NCBI RefSeq assembly: GCF_963558545.1
Contig: NZ_CAUWHO010000006.1
Span: 34,299-98,298, forward strand
Length of the DNA stretch: 64,000 nucleotides
From: Tyzzerella sp963558545
GTDB lineage: Bacteria > Bacillota > Clostridia > Lachnospirales > CAG-274
Reading direction: 5' to 3'
Shown here: piece by piece, positions 43,883 through 53,333 of the stretch
How positions within the stretch are numbered: position 1 is the first letter of the stretch
How the letters are laid out: the number at the start of each line of letters is the position of its first letter
Position numbers and translations under genes: made by a program
Notes under the pieces: model-generated
Databases searched by the model: none
What the model saw: only the letters and a program-made list of their open reading frames with translations
Told to the model about the DNA's origin: nothing

Positions 43883-43917
43883 AAAAACACCATAGTATTT
43901 AATACTATGGTGTTTTT
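43883..43917. terminator. strong terminator after mazF
   Basis: A 17-bp perfect inverted repeat (43883-43899 and 43901-43917) around a single T, ending in TTTTT. It is A-flanked on one side and T-flanked on the other, so it can work in both directions. Confidence 0.85.
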
Positions 43918-43918
43918 A

Positions 43919-44045
43919 TTAAATACAATTAAGATATGCCTTATATTTTTAAAGGGAAAATTATATACAGGTGTTTGTATTAATTTTTACTAATAAAAAT
44001 ATATAGGAATATTTGTTTTTTAATACAAAGTATTGAAAAATTGAT
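43919..44045 (+). repeat. near-complete single copy of the dispersed 124-bp repeat
   Basis: It begins TTAAATACAATTAAGATATG immediately after the mazF terminator and ends ATTGAAAAATTGATTA. It shares the middle block GTATTAATTTTT...AAAAATATATAGGAATAT with copies 1 and 2 at 21661-21910. It fills the space to the convergent AraC gene. Confidence 0.85.
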
Positions 44046-44072
44046 TAAAAAGCATAAAATGTACTATAATAG

Positions 44073-44900
44073 CTATGATATATGCAATTTTTTATATTCG
44101 GCAGGAGATAGGCCGTAATATTTTTTGAAACTTTTACTAAAGTGGTAGGCATCATCATAGCCAACAATAGAAGATATTTCTTTTATGCTTAAATCTTGTT
44201 TTTTTAATAGTAAGTCTTTGGCGTTTTCTAGTCTTATTTTTATAAGGTAATTTATAGGTGTTTCTCCTATTTCTTCTTTAAATACTTTTGAAATATAGAA
44301 AGGGCTTAAATATAAATTTTTAGCTATTTGCTCAAGAGATATTTTTTCTGCAAAATGCTCGTGAAAATATGTTTGTATCTCTTTACCAATTGTAGACTTT
44401 TTATTTTCTGACACTGTTGTATTTTCTTGTTGTTTTTCTCTAATTGACAATAAGATAAATTGTGTAAGGTAAGATTGGAGCATAAAGTCTTTCCCTGTTT
44501 GGCTTAAGGAGTTTTCTTCCATTATATCTGATATTAAATCTAAAAACCTTTTTCTTGATGAAAGTGTAGTTTTTATAATGGGGTATTCGTTTAAAAATAG
44601 AGTGTTTTCTATCATATTATTAAATTTAAAGTTGGAAAAGCCAACAAAAAATTCTAGGCTTGGTTTTTCCGTAGAGATGGGCATACCATAATGATATTGC
44701 TCTGGATTTATTAAAATAATATCACCCTCTTCTACATTGTAAGAAACCCCATTTATATTAAAGATAGCTTTGCCAGACATAATATATGCAACTTCCATAT
44801 GGTTATGTTTATGGCTACATTCTTTTGTTTGTCTAGTACCCTTAACACAAAATAGCATATTTGGGTTAAAGTCTGAAAAATCTATATCTGTTATGTACAC
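44073..44900 (-). CDS. AraC family transcriptional regulator
   Basis: 275 residues. An N-terminal cupin-like sensor (about 25-90, HNHMEVAYIMSGKAIFNING, VEEGDIILINPEQYHYG) precedes the two helix-turn-helix motifs of the AraC C-terminus (about 175-272), with KISLEQIAKNLYLSPFYISK and the signature IKEISSIVGYDDAYHFSKSF. The start is GTG with AGGTGAT upstream. It diverges from the ABC exporter at 45261, and direct repeats suitable as AraC sites lie between them, so it most likely controls that exporter. The effector is unknown. Confidence 0.93.
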   Translation of the reverse strand: MYITDIDFSDFNPNMLFCVKGTRQTKECSHKHNHMEVAYIMSGKAIFNINGVSYNVEEGDIILINPEQYHYGMPISTEKPSLEFFVGFSNFKFNNMIENTLFLNEYPIIKTTLSSRKRFLDLISDIMEENSLSQTGKDFMLQSYLTQFILLSIREKQQENTTVSENKKSTIGKEIQTYFHEHFAEKISLEQIAKNLYLSPFYISKVFKEEIGETPINYLIKIRLENAKDLLLKKQDLSIKEISSIVGYDDAYHFSKSFKKYYGLSPAEYKKLHIS

Positions 44901-45011
44901 AAAATCACCTGCAATCTATATAAATATATTTAGCTAATTATATTATACAATATAAAAAATTAATTATCAATGAAAGCACAAAATAGTAATAATTTTGTAA
45001 TAAATCAATAT

Positions 45012-45059
45012 AAAGATAATATTAAAATTGTATAGTATTATAAAAGATAATATTAAAAT
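45012..45059. promoter_or_regulatory. direct repeats, candidate AraC-regulator binding sites
   Basis: A 17-base sequence, AAAGATAATATTAAAAT, occurs twice, at 45012-45028 and 45043-45059, exactly 31 bp apart, which is three helical turns. A further AAAGCACAA pair is at 44973-44981 and 45060-45068. They lie in the 360-base divergent gap between the AraC gene and the ABC exporter. AraC proteins bind direct repeats on one DNA face; the role is inferred. The rest of the gap is AT-rich with TATAAT-like boxes and no ORF. Confidence 0.5.
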
Positions 45060-45209
45060 AAAGCACAATATATTACATTATTAAAGCAAGAAAGTACATT
45101 TTTTTTTAAATAAATATGTTTATAATGTAAAAATACATTATAATATTTTTGTTATAATTATTATACGGCTTATATCTTTATAAAGAAAATATTATAAACA
45201 TTTTACCTT

Positions 45210-45224
45210 GGATACATTGTATCC
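45210..45224. promoter_or_regulatory. 15-bp palindrome ahead of the ABC exporter
   Basis: GGATAC / GTATCC around ATT, 36 bases before the start codon of the first exporter subunit. It could be an operator or a short RNA hairpin. No T-tract follows, so it is not a terminator. Confidence 0.4.
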
Positions 45225-45260
45225 TAAAAATTGATTTTAATATAATAGGAGGAGAATAAT

Positions 45261-47003
45261 ATGGAAGCCTTTAAATGGTTTTATTCGTTTTTTAAACCTT
45301 ATAAAAAAAGGTATATTTATGGCTTATTTTTGGTTACTATAGCTACTTTATTATCATTTGTTAATCCATATGTAATAGGTATATTTGTAGATGATGTAAT
45401 GCAAAAAGGCGATGTAAGTATGCTTAAATATGTATTAATAGGCTTAATAGGTTCTACAATAATAAAGACAACTATAAGATGGTATTATTTAGTATTGTTT
45501 GAACAATGTTCTCAAGATATTTTATACAATATGAGAGATAAAGTGTATAGAAAATTTATGAGACAAGATTTTGCGTTTTTTAATAGAAATAGAACAGGGG
45601 ATTTAATGTCTAGACAAATAGGCGATATGGACGCTATAAGACATTTTACAGCTACATTTTTTGCTATATATGAAGCTATTATATACTTTGTTGTGGCACT
45701 TATTATGTGTTTTACCGTAAATGTAAAGATAGGTCTTTATATGATATTAGTATTGCCTTTTACACTTGTTTTAACATTAATCCAGTTTAAACACGTAGAA
45801 AAATATTTTGAAAGGATAAGAGATTGTTTTTCTAGTTTAAATTCTTTTGTGCAAGAAAACATTAGTGGTAACCGTATGGTTAGAGCTTTTGCAAAAGAAG
45901 ACTATGAAATACAAAAATTTAATAAAGAAAATGAGGCTTATAGAGAAAGCCAGCTAGAATCAACAAGAGTATGGAGCAATTATATACCAATATTTGAATT
46001 TTTATCTAATGCTCTAACTGTTGTTTTAATGTTTGTAGGTGGTAAAATGGCTATACAAGGTAGTATAACAGTTGGAGGATTAATAGTTATTTATAACTAC
46101 CTTTGGATGTTAAACTACCCACTTAGAATGTCTGGTTGGTATATAAATGATACTCAAAGGTTTTTAACATCTTTAGATAAAATATATAAAACTATAAAAG
46201 ACCAACCTAAAATAAGAAGACCTATAGAGGCTGTGTCTAACCATAGTTTATACGGAGATATAGAGTTTAAAAATGTATCTTATCAACCAGAAGATGACAA
46301 AAACTTTGATATATTAAAAAATGTAAGTTTTTCTATTAAAAAAGGGCAAACTTTAGGTATAATAGGTGCTACAGGTGCTGGTAAATCTACTGCTGTAAAC
46401 CTTTTAAGTAGATTTTATGATGCAACAGAAGGGGAAATAACAATAGATGGTATACCTATAAAAGATATAGATATATATTGGCTTAGGGACAACATAGGTA
46501 TGGCTATGCAAGACGTATTTTTATTTTCTGATACAATAGAGGGAAATATTGCTTATGGCGACCCTAACTGCCCTTTTGAAAAGGTAGAATGGGCTGCAAA
46601 AACAGCAGGTGCTCACGACTTTATAGAAAAGATGCCAGAGGGATATGATACAATAGTAGGAGAACGTGGTGTAGGCTTATCTGGTGGACAAAAACAAAGG
46701 ATATCTCTTGCTAGAGCCTTATTAAAAGAGCCATCTATACTTATATTAGATGATACAACATCGGCTCTTGATATGGAAACAGAGCATATGATACAAGAAA
46801 ACTTAAAACTTCTTGATAAAGAATGTACAAAAGTGTTAATAGCTTATAGAATATCTTCTATTATGGAGGCAGATTTAATACTTGTATTAGATAAAGGGGA
46901 AATAGTAGAAAGAGGTACACACGAGGAGCTTTTAGCACAAGAGGGTTATTACTATTCTGTATTCCATCACCAATATGGAGATTTTAGAGAAGGGAGGTTA
47001 TAA
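45261..47003 (+). CDS. ABC exporter subunit with a degenerate ATP site
   Basis: 580 residues: six membrane helices (about 20-300), then an ATPase domain (about 335-575). Walker A GATGAGKST and signature LSGGQKQR are canonical. Walker B continues as ILILDDTTSALD, so the catalytic Glu is replaced by Asp, and the H-loop reads LIAYRISSI with Tyr instead of His. This is the pattern of the degenerate subunit of heterodimeric type IV exporters such as BmrC or TM287. Its partner is the next gene, three bases downstream. The likely job is drug or lipid export under AraC control. AGGAGGAG gives the start. Confidence 0.93.
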   Translation: MEAFKWFYSFFKPYKKRYIYGLFLVTIATLLSFVNPYVIGIFVDDVMQKGDVSMLKYVLIGLIGSTIIKTTIRWYYLVLFEQCSQDILYNMRDKVYRKFMRQDFAFFNRNRTGDLMSRQIGDMDAIRHFTATFFAIYEAIIYFVVALIMCFTVNVKIGLYMILVLPFTLVLTLIQFKHVEKYFERIRDCFSSLNSFVQENISGNRMVRAFAKEDYEIQKFNKENEAYRESQLESTRVWSNYIPIFEFLSNALTVVLMFVGGKMAIQGSITVGGLIVIYNYLWMLNYPLRMSGWYINDTQRFLTSLDKIYKTIKDQPKIRRPIEAVSNHSLYGDIEFKNVSYQPEDDKNFDILKNVSFSIKKGQTLGIIGATGAGKSTAVNLLSRFYDATEGEITIDGIPIKDIDIYWLRDNIGMAMQDVFLFSDTIEGNIAYGDPNCPFEKVEWAAKTAGAHDFIEKMPEGYDTIVGERGVGLSGGQKQRISLARALLKEPSILILDDTTSALDMETEHMIQENLKLLDKECTKVLIAYRISSIMEADLILVLDKGEIVERGTHEELLAQEGYYYSVFHHQYGDFREGRL

Positions 47004-47005
47004 AA

Positions 47006-48805
47006 ATGGCTAGAAATACTTATGAGATAGATGAAAATTTAGAAACCCCTTTTGATATAGAAAAGTTGAAAAGAATAGGAAAATATGTAGCACCATATAA
47101 GCTAACAATAGTATTTATACTATTTCTTATGGCTACATCTAGTATAGCTACTATGTTTATACCTGTTATATTTATGGAGGCTATGGACGTTTCTATACCA
47201 AACAAAGATATGAACCAAATATTAAGGCTTAGTGTATATATTTTGGCTATATCAGTTTATGTATCTATTGTTTTAAAAATAAGAACACAAGTAATGACTA
47301 AAATGGGGCAAAACATTATATTTGAAATAAGAAAAGATATTTTTGAACACGTACAAAAATTACCTTTTACATATTTTGATAATAGACCACACGGTAAAAT
47401 ACAAGTAAGGATAGTAAATTATGTAAATAATTTAAGTGATTTATTATCAACAGGGCTTATAAACGTTTTGACAGAAGCTGGTTCATTATTTTTTATAGTA
47501 GGTTTTATGTTATATATAAATGTTAGATTTACATTAGTATGTATGTTAGGGTTACCAGTGCTAACTGCTCTTGTATGGTATGTAAAATCTAGGCAGAGAA
47601 AAGCTTGGCAAGAGGCTAGCAACAAACAATCTAACCTTAATGCCTTTATATCTGAAAGTATAAATGGCGTTAGAATAACTCAGTCTTTTGTTAGAGAAAA
47701 AGAAAATAGACAAATATTTAATAGGCTTAGCGACAATTACAGAAGTAGCTGGATGACGGCTGTTAAATACAACTTTTTACTAGGACCTGCCATAGAAAAT
47801 ATATCTGCTATAACAACGGCTATAATATATGTTTTAAGCGTATACTGGGTAACAGGTGGCTCTATAGCTATAACAGCAGGTACAGTTGTAGCATTTATAT
47901 CATATATAGGGAGATTTTGGGCACCTATTAATACTATTGCTAGTTTTTATAACAGTATAGTTACGGCAGTATCTTATCTTGAAAGGATATTTGAAACAAT
48001 AGATGAGCCAGTAGATGTAAAAGATAGAGATGATGCCGTGGAAATGCCAGAGATAAAAGGTGAAGTTAAATTTGATAACGTATGTTTTGCTTATGAAGAA
48101 GGGCAAAATATATTAAATGGTATTAACTTTAAAGCAAATGTAGGTGAAAGTTTTGCTATAGTTGGACCAACAGGAGCAGGTAAAACAACAATAGTAAATT
48201 TATTAAGTAGATTTTATAACATAAATTCTGGACATATATACATAGATGATATAGATATAGAAAGTGTAACTATAAAATCTTTAAGAACACAAATGGGTGT
48301 TATGATGCAAGAAAGCTTTATATTTTCTGGTACTATAATGGATAATATAAGATATGGCAATCAAGATGCTACTGATGAGGAAGTTATAAAAGCTGCAAAG
48401 GTTGTTTGTGCACACGATTTTATAATGAATATGGAAGACGGATACAACACAACTGTAAAAGAAAGAGGAAGTGGGTTATCTGCTGGGCAAAAGCAACTTA
48501 TATCTTTTGCTAGAGCTCTTCTTGCAAATCCTAAAATATTAATACTTGATGAGGCTACATCTAGCATAGATACAGAAACAGAAATAGCATTACAAGAGGG
48601 ACTTAAAGGGTTATTAAAAAATAGAACGTCATTTATTATAGCACACAGATTATCTACTATAAAAAATAGTACTTGTATACTTTATGTAGATAAGGGACAA
48701 ATAATAGAAAAAGGCTCTCACGATGAGCTTATAGCTAAAAAGGGCGCTTACTACAAACTTTATATGTCTCAATACGAATTTTTGAAAAAAGAAGATGAAA
48801 AGTAG
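47006..48805 (+). CDS. ABC exporter subunit with the consensus ATP site
   Basis: 599 residues, six membrane helices and one ATPase domain. Walker A is GPTGAGKTT, Walker B ILILDEATSSID with catalytic Glu, and the H-loop FIIAHRLSTI has its His. The signature is altered to LSAGQKQL. With the preceding subunit this gives one fully functional site (this Walker A/B and H-loop with the partner's LSGGQ) and one degenerate site, exactly as in BmrD/TM288-type heterodimers. A GGGAGG ribosome site lies in the 3' end of the first gene. A terminator follows at 48831. Confidence 0.94.
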   Translation: MARNTYEIDENLETPFDIEKLKRIGKYVAPYKLTIVFILFLMATSSIATMFIPVIFMEAMDVSIPNKDMNQILRLSVYILAISVYVSIVLKIRTQVMTKMGQNIIFEIRKDIFEHVQKLPFTYFDNRPHGKIQVRIVNYVNNLSDLLSTGLINVLTEAGSLFFIVGFMLYINVRFTLVCMLGLPVLTALVWYVKSRQRKAWQEASNKQSNLNAFISESINGVRITQSFVREKENRQIFNRLSDNYRSSWMTAVKYNFLLGPAIENISAITTAIIYVLSVYWVTGGSIAITAGTVVAFISYIGRFWAPINTIASFYNSIVTAVSYLERIFETIDEPVDVKDRDDAVEMPEIKGEVKFDNVCFAYEEGQNILNGINFKANVGESFAIVGPTGAGKTTIVNLLSRFYNINSGHIYIDDIDIESVTIKSLRTQMGVMMQESFIFSGTIMDNIRYGNQDATDEEVIKAAKVVCAHDFIMNMEDGYNTTVKERGSGLSAGQKQLISFARALLANPKILILDEATSSIDTETEIALQEGLKGLLKNRTSFIIAHRLSTIKNSTCILYVDKGQIIEKGSHDELIAKKGAYYKLYMSQYEFLKKEDEK

Positions 48806-48830
48806 TTACTTTTAAAAATAGTTTATAAGA

Positions 48831-48860
48831 AAGGTTATAGATTTTATCTATAGCCTTTTT
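48831..48860 (+). terminator. terminator of the ABC exporter operon
   Basis: AAGGTTATAGAT and ATCTATAGCCTT (48831-48842 and 48846-48857, one G-T pair) followed by TTT. Confidence 0.85.
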
Positions 48861-48932
48861 GAATATATATGAATAAAATTAAAATTTTAGTAAAACATAA
48901 ATTTATAGGTAAATTTTATGGGAGGTTATTAT

Positions 48933-50144
48933 ATGAACAAAAAAATATTAATTTTCTTATTATTATCAATATTTATGTTTAATACTAATAGTTTTTTAGT
49001 TTTAGCTAATGAAGAACAAGAACAAAACCAAAATCAACAACAAAATGGAAGCGAAAATCAATTAGATGTATTAGCAAAATCTGCAATACTTATAGAGGCT
49101 ACAACAGGTAAAGTATTATATGAAAAAAATCCAGATGAAAAGCTTTCCCCAGCTAGTGTTACAAAAGTGATGACACTTTATTTAATATATGAAGCTATAG
49201 AAAATGGAAAAATAAAATGGGAAGATATTGTAACAGTTAGTGAATACGCAGCTAGTATGGGAGGCTCGCAAATATTTTTAGAGCCTATGGAAAAGCAAGA
49301 TGTAAAAACTCTTACAAAGTCTATAGCTATAGCATCTGCAAATGATGCTGCTGTTGCTATGGCAGAGCATATAGCAGGAAGTGAACAAGAATTTGTAAAA
49401 CTTATGAACCAAAAAGCTAAAGAGCTTGGTATGGAAAATACTAATTTTGAAAATGCCTGTGGACTAGATATAGATACATCAAACCATTATATGAGTGCTA
49501 GAGATATAGCTATAATAAGCAGAGAGCTTATGACAAAATATCCAGATATAAAAGAATTTACAACAAAATGGCAAGATACTATTACCCATAAAACAAAAAA
49601 AGGTGAAACAGAATTTGGACTTACAAACACAAATAAATTATTAAAAATGTATGATGGGGCAACGGGTCTTAAAACAGGCTCTACTAAAAAGGCCTTATAC
49701 TGTTTATCTGGTAGTGCAGAAAGAAATGGTCTTTCTGTTATAGCTGTTGTTATGGCATCTCCAGACCCTAAAGTAAGATTTAAAGAAGTGACTAAAATGT
49801 TTGACTACGCTTTTGCTAACTATCAAGTTGTAAAATGTGATGAAGAAGGTAAAAATATGGGATATGCAAATGTATATAAAGGAGAAAAGCCTACTGTAAA
49901 TGGTGTTATAGAAAAGCCTGTAAATTTTGTTATTAAAAAGGGTGCATCTACTGATATACAAAAAGATATACAAATATTAGAGGGTATAAAAGCTCCTATT
50001 ACTAAAGGTACTAAAATAGGTGAGGTTATTTATACCTATGAAGGTAATGAGATTGGACGAGTAGATATTTTGGCACAAGAAGATGTTAAAAAAGCCTCTT
50101 TAAATGATATTTTAAAAAAATTAATAATTGATTGGGTAGTATAA
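48933..50144 (+). CDS. D-alanyl-D-alanine carboxypeptidase (penicillin-binding protein, DacA/DacF type)
   Basis: 403 residues from the ATG at 48933, which has GGGAGG upstream; an in-frame ATG 15 bases earlier overlaps that site. A signal peptide (about 1-25) and a Gln/Asn-rich stretch precede the peptidase S11 domain with SPASVTKVM (active Ser in SxxK), SIAIASANDAAVAMAEHI (SxN) and GLKTGSTKKA (KTG). The PBP5-type C-terminal domain follows and a hydrophobic tail (LKKLIIDWVV) may hold it to the membrane. It trims the terminal D-Ala from peptidoglycan stem peptides. Followed by its own terminator. Confidence 0.94.
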   Translation: MNKKILIFLLLSIFMFNTNSFLVLANEEQEQNQNQQQNGSENQLDVLAKSAILIEATTGKVLYEKNPDEKLSPASVTKVMTLYLIYEAIENGKIKWEDIVTVSEYAASMGGSQIFLEPMEKQDVKTLTKSIAIASANDAAVAMAEHIAGSEQEFVKLMNQKAKELGMENTNFENACGLDIDTSNHYMSARDIAIISRELMTKYPDIKEFTTKWQDTITHKTKKGETEFGLTNTNKLLKMYDGATGLKTGSTKKALYCLSGSAERNGLSVIAVVMASPDPKVRFKEVTKMFDYAFANYQVVKCDEEGKNMGYANVYKGEKPTVNGVIEKPVNFVIKKGASTDIQKDIQILEGIKAPITKGTKIGEVIYTYEGNEIGRVDILAQEDVKKASLNDILKKLIIDWVV

Positions 50145-50157
50145 TATTATATAATAT

Positions 50158-50200
50158 AAGTAAGTATAAATTTATTAATAGATTTATACTTACTTTTAAT
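50158..50200 (+). terminator. terminator after the carboxypeptidase gene
   Basis: AAGTAAGTATAAAT (50158-50171) pairs perfectly with ATTTATACTTACTT (50182-50195), then TTAATTTT. Confidence 0.8.
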
Positions 50201-50259
50201 TTTATAATAATTATTATATAATTATTATAAAATATTTAATAAATAAAATGGTGATGAAT

Positions 50260-51093
50260 ATGAATAAAATTTTAAAATTTATAAAGTTTATAAAAATTTT
50301 AATAAAAAAGGCATCTGAAAATGAGCTTATGTTAATGTCTAATGCTTTAACATATAAATTACTTATAGCAATGTTTCCTTTTATAATATTTCTTATGACG
50401 CTTCTTGGATTTTATAATCTTAATTTAGAAGAATATATTATAGAAGCTAGCAAAACACTACCTAAGCCTATCGAAAATATATTAATAGTATTTTTAGAAG
50501 AAGTTATACAGACAAAAAGCGTTAGTTTACTATCTACAAGTTTTTTAATAACTATATATAGTGCATCAACTGGCTTTAATTCTATAATACAAGGGTTAAA
50601 TAGAGCATATGAGCAAGAAGATAATAGAAGTTTTATATTAAAAAGAGGTACAAGTGTTATGCTAGTATTTATATTTGCTATATTGGTAAATTTTTCTTTG
50701 TTACTTTTTATATTTAGCGATTATATACGAGATTTAATAATAAAATATACACCTTTAGAATTTATACCATATTTTTTAGATAGTGCATTTTTATATATAC
50801 TTGTAGGGCTTGTTTTATTAGTTATGGTATTAGTTATTTACAAAATATCTATATCGAGAAATGTAACCTTAAAAAGCATATTGCCAGGAGCTTTAATATC
50901 TGTTTTTAGCTGGCTCATATTATCTAAAGGATTTAACATATACATAAACAATTTTTCTAGGTATTCTAAAATATATGGTAGTATAGGGAGTATATTTGTG
51001 TTAGTTATATGGATAAATATGATTTCATTGGTTTTGCTTTTGGGGGGGCAAATTAATGCTATATTAGAAAAACAGAAGGTGTTTAAAAGTTAG
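50260..51093 (+). CDS. YihY/BrkB family membrane protein
   Basis: 277 residues with about six membrane helices. LMLMSNALTYKLLIAMFPFIIFL near the start (family pattern AAalaYy.llalfPlli), TIYSASTGFNSIIQGLNRAY near residue 105 and LPGALISVFSWLILSKGFNIY near 215 mark the BrkB/YihY family, once called RNase BN and now thought to be a membrane transporter or envelope factor. The ATG at 50260 has GGTGATG upstream. It stands between two terminator-bounded units. Confidence 0.9.
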   Translation: MNKILKFIKFIKILIKKASENELMLMSNALTYKLLIAMFPFIIFLMTLLGFYNLNLEEYIIEASKTLPKPIENILIVFLEEVIQTKSVSLLSTSFLITIYSASTGFNSIIQGLNRAYEQEDNRSFILKRGTSVMLVFIFAILVNFSLLLFIFSDYIRDLIIKYTPLEFIPYFLDSAFLYILVGLVLLVMVLVIYKISISRNVTLKSILPGALISVFSWLILSKGFNIYINNFSRYSKIYGSIGSIFVLVIWINMISLVLLLGGQINAILEKQKVFKS

Positions 51094-51262
51094 ATAAATG
51101 TTGAAAAGTTAGATAAAATGTGTTAAAATAAAAAAATATATTAATAAAAGTTTAAATGTAATTTATTTTGAAAAATTTTGTTTTTTATAATATTTGATAA
51201 AATATACATAAACTAGTAAAATATTATTATGACTAATGAAAAGTATTTTATGAGGGGATATT

Positions 51263-51574
51263 ATGATAAATTTTGATAATCAGCTAGATATTACAAAAAA
51301 TATTAGAATGATAGAAATATTAAAAGGGCAAATATTAGCAGGGGTGTCTGACTTACATAATAGTTTTATACAACCTGACAGCACAGAAGCAGATAAGATA
51401 GAAATATTTGCCGATTTAACTATACTAATATATATACTTGCTAAAAAGATTGGCATAAGCCCAGAAACATTACTTTTGAAAATAAATAAAAAATTAAAAA
51501 TAGGTGTTTTAGATGAAACTGACATTTTTAATGAAGATGTAAAAGAACTTTTAAGATATTTTAATAAACTATGA
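51263..51574 (+). CDS. MazG-like family protein
   Basis: 103 residues, all-alpha, resembling the short MazG-like NTP-pyrophosphatase proteins found before gdpP and rplI in Clostridia: ITKNIRMIEILKGQILAGVS, IFADLTILIYILAKKIGI and a charged C-terminus. The full set of MazG metal-binding acidic residues (ExxE...ExxD) is not evident, so catalysis is doubtful. It starts after GAGGGGATA and ends 58 bases before the GdpP-like gene. Despite the name it is not a MazE/MazF partner. Confidence 0.65.
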   Translation: MINFDNQLDITKNIRMIEILKGQILAGVSDLHNSFIQPDSTEADKIEIFADLTILIYILAKKIGISPETLLLKINKKLKIGVLDETDIFNEDVKELLRYFNKL

Positions 51575-51632
51575 TGCAGGAAGTTATTTTTCTTAATCTT
51601 TTTGATAAAGAATTTATTGGAGAGGATTTATT

Positions 51633-53333
51633 ATGAAAAATTTTGATAATATACCTTTTAGTGCTTTAAAAATAGCACCAGATGGAATGTTTGTTTCTTA
51701 CAATATTGCTTTTGAAAAAAATATTATACCTTACATAGAAGAAAAGGCTAACATAAAAGATATAATAGAAGATTTTAACTTTAATAAAGAAGAACAACAA
51801 GTGATTATTAATCAAATAGGGTATAATGTTCTTTTAAGAAAAAATGAGCAAAATTATGACTTATTTTTTAGTGAAATAAAAACACTAGATAAAGATAAAA
51901 CAACAGTAGGATTACTTGTTATAGATAGTTATGATGAAGTTTTAGATAGTTTAGAAGAATTTAGACACCCTCTTATACTTGCTATTGTAGATAGAAAAAT
52001 AAAAAAAATGGCTAAAGATTTGGGTGGGGTTGTTAAAAAATTTGAAAAGGATAAGTATATAATTATTTTATCTCAAGAAGGACTAGAAGAACTTAAAGAA
52101 AATAAATTTGATATACTAGATAGCATTAGAGAAATAGATATGGGAAATACTATACCTGTTACATTATCTATAGGTATAGGTAAAAATGGCGAAAACTTAG
52201 ATGAAAATATGGAATTTGCCAGAGTATCTTTAGACCTTGCTCTTAGCCGTGGTGGAGACCAAGTGATTATAAAAGATGGTGAAAACTATCAATTTTTTGG
52301 TGGACATTCTAAAGAAGGTAATAGAAACTCTAGAGTTAGAGCAAGAGTTAAAGCATATGCTCTAACAGAGCTTATAGAAGACGCATCAAATGTTATTATT
52401 ATGGGCCATAGGCATACAGATTTAGACTGTATGGGGGCAGGTATTGGTGTATACTCTATTGTTTCTGCATTAGATAAAAGTTGTAAAATAGTTTTAAATG
52501 ATATAACATCTTCTGTATCATATTTATATGACAGAGTAATAAAAGATGAAAAGTATAAAGATGTTTTTGTATCGTCTGAGGAGGCTTTAAAGCTTGTTAA
52601 TAGAAAGACACTTTTAATAATAGTAGATGTATACAAACAAGGACTTTGTGAATGCCCTGAGCTTGTAGATAAAGTTAAAAAAATAGTAGTTTTTGACCAT
52701 CATAGAAAAGGAACAGATTATATAGAAAATGCTGTTTTAACATACCACGAAACATATGCTTCTTCTACTTGTGAGCTTATAACAGAAATGCTTATGTATA
52801 TTAATAAAAATATTCCTATAAAACAAGTAGAGGCAGATTCTATACTTGCAGGTATTATAGTAGATACTAAAAACTTTGCATTTAAGACAGGTATTAAAAC
52901 ATTTGAAGCAGCAGCATTTTTAAAGAAAAAAGGTGCTGATACTATTAGAGTTAAAAAATTATTTAAAAATAGTATAGAAAGTTATAATGCTAGAGCAAAT
53001 GTTGTATCTAATATGAAGTTATATAGAGAGGATATGGCAATAGCAGTATTAGAAAATGAAATAGATAACCCATTACTAGTGGTGGCACAGGCTTGTGATG
53101 AGCTATTAAACATAGACAATATAAATGCTAGTTTTGTACTTTGTAAAGTAAATAATGGCATATCTATTAGTGCTAGAAGTTTTGGAGAAGTGAATGTACA
53201 AATAATAATGGAAAAACTTGGCGGTGGTGGGCATCAATCTATATCTGCTACACAAATAAAAGATGTTACCGTTGATGAGGCTATGGATATGCTTAAAGGT
53301 GCAATAGATGAATATTTTAAGGAGGAAGAATAA
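51633..53333 (+). CDS. GdpP-like DHH phosphodiesterase lacking the membrane helices
   Basis: 566 residues. Usual GdpP (c-di-AMP phosphodiesterase) is about 650 residues: two membrane helices, PAS, degenerate GGDEF, DHH and DHHA1. Here the protein starts at the PAS-like part (IPFSALKIAPDGMFVSYN), keeps a degenerate GGDEF (LSRGGDQVI near residue 205), the DHH site GHRHTDLDCMGAGIG near 255 with VVFDHHRKG near 350, and DHHA1 GGGGHQSIS near 529. The membrane segment is absent, and the start has a clear GGAGAGG site, so this is a soluble form, not a sequencing break. rplI follows directly. Confidence 0.88.
   Translation: MKNFDNIPFSALKIAPDGMFVSYNIAFEKNIIPYIEEKANIKDIIEDFNFNKEEQQVIINQIGYNVLLRKNEQNYDLFFSEIKTLDKDKTTVGLLVIDSYDEVLDSLEEFRHPLILAIVDRKIKKMAKDLGGVVKKFEKDKYIIILSQEGLEELKENKFDILDSIREIDMGNTIPVTLSIGIGKNGENLDENMEFARVSLDLALSRGGDQVIIKDGENYQFFGGHSKEGNRNSRVRARVKAYALTELIEDASNVIIMGHRHTDLDCMGAGIGVYSIVSALDKSCKIVLNDITSSVSYLYDRVIKDEKYKDVFVSSEEALKLVNRKTLLIIVDVYKQGLCECPELVDKVKKIVVFDHHRKGTDYIENAVLTYHETYASSTCELITEMLMYINKNIPIKQVEADSILAGIIVDTKNFAFKTGIKTFEAAAFLKKKGADTIRVKKLFKNSIESYNARANVVSNMKLYREDMAIAVLENEIDNPLLVVAQACDELLNIDNINASFVLCKVNNGISISARSFGEVNVQIIMEKLGGGGHQSISATQIKDVTVDEAMDMLKGAIDEYFKEEE

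Noticed and set aside
51263..51574. MazG-like protein as antitoxin partner of mazF
   Set aside because: It is 7 kb away, is a different fold, and sits in the conserved gdpP-rplI neighbourhood.
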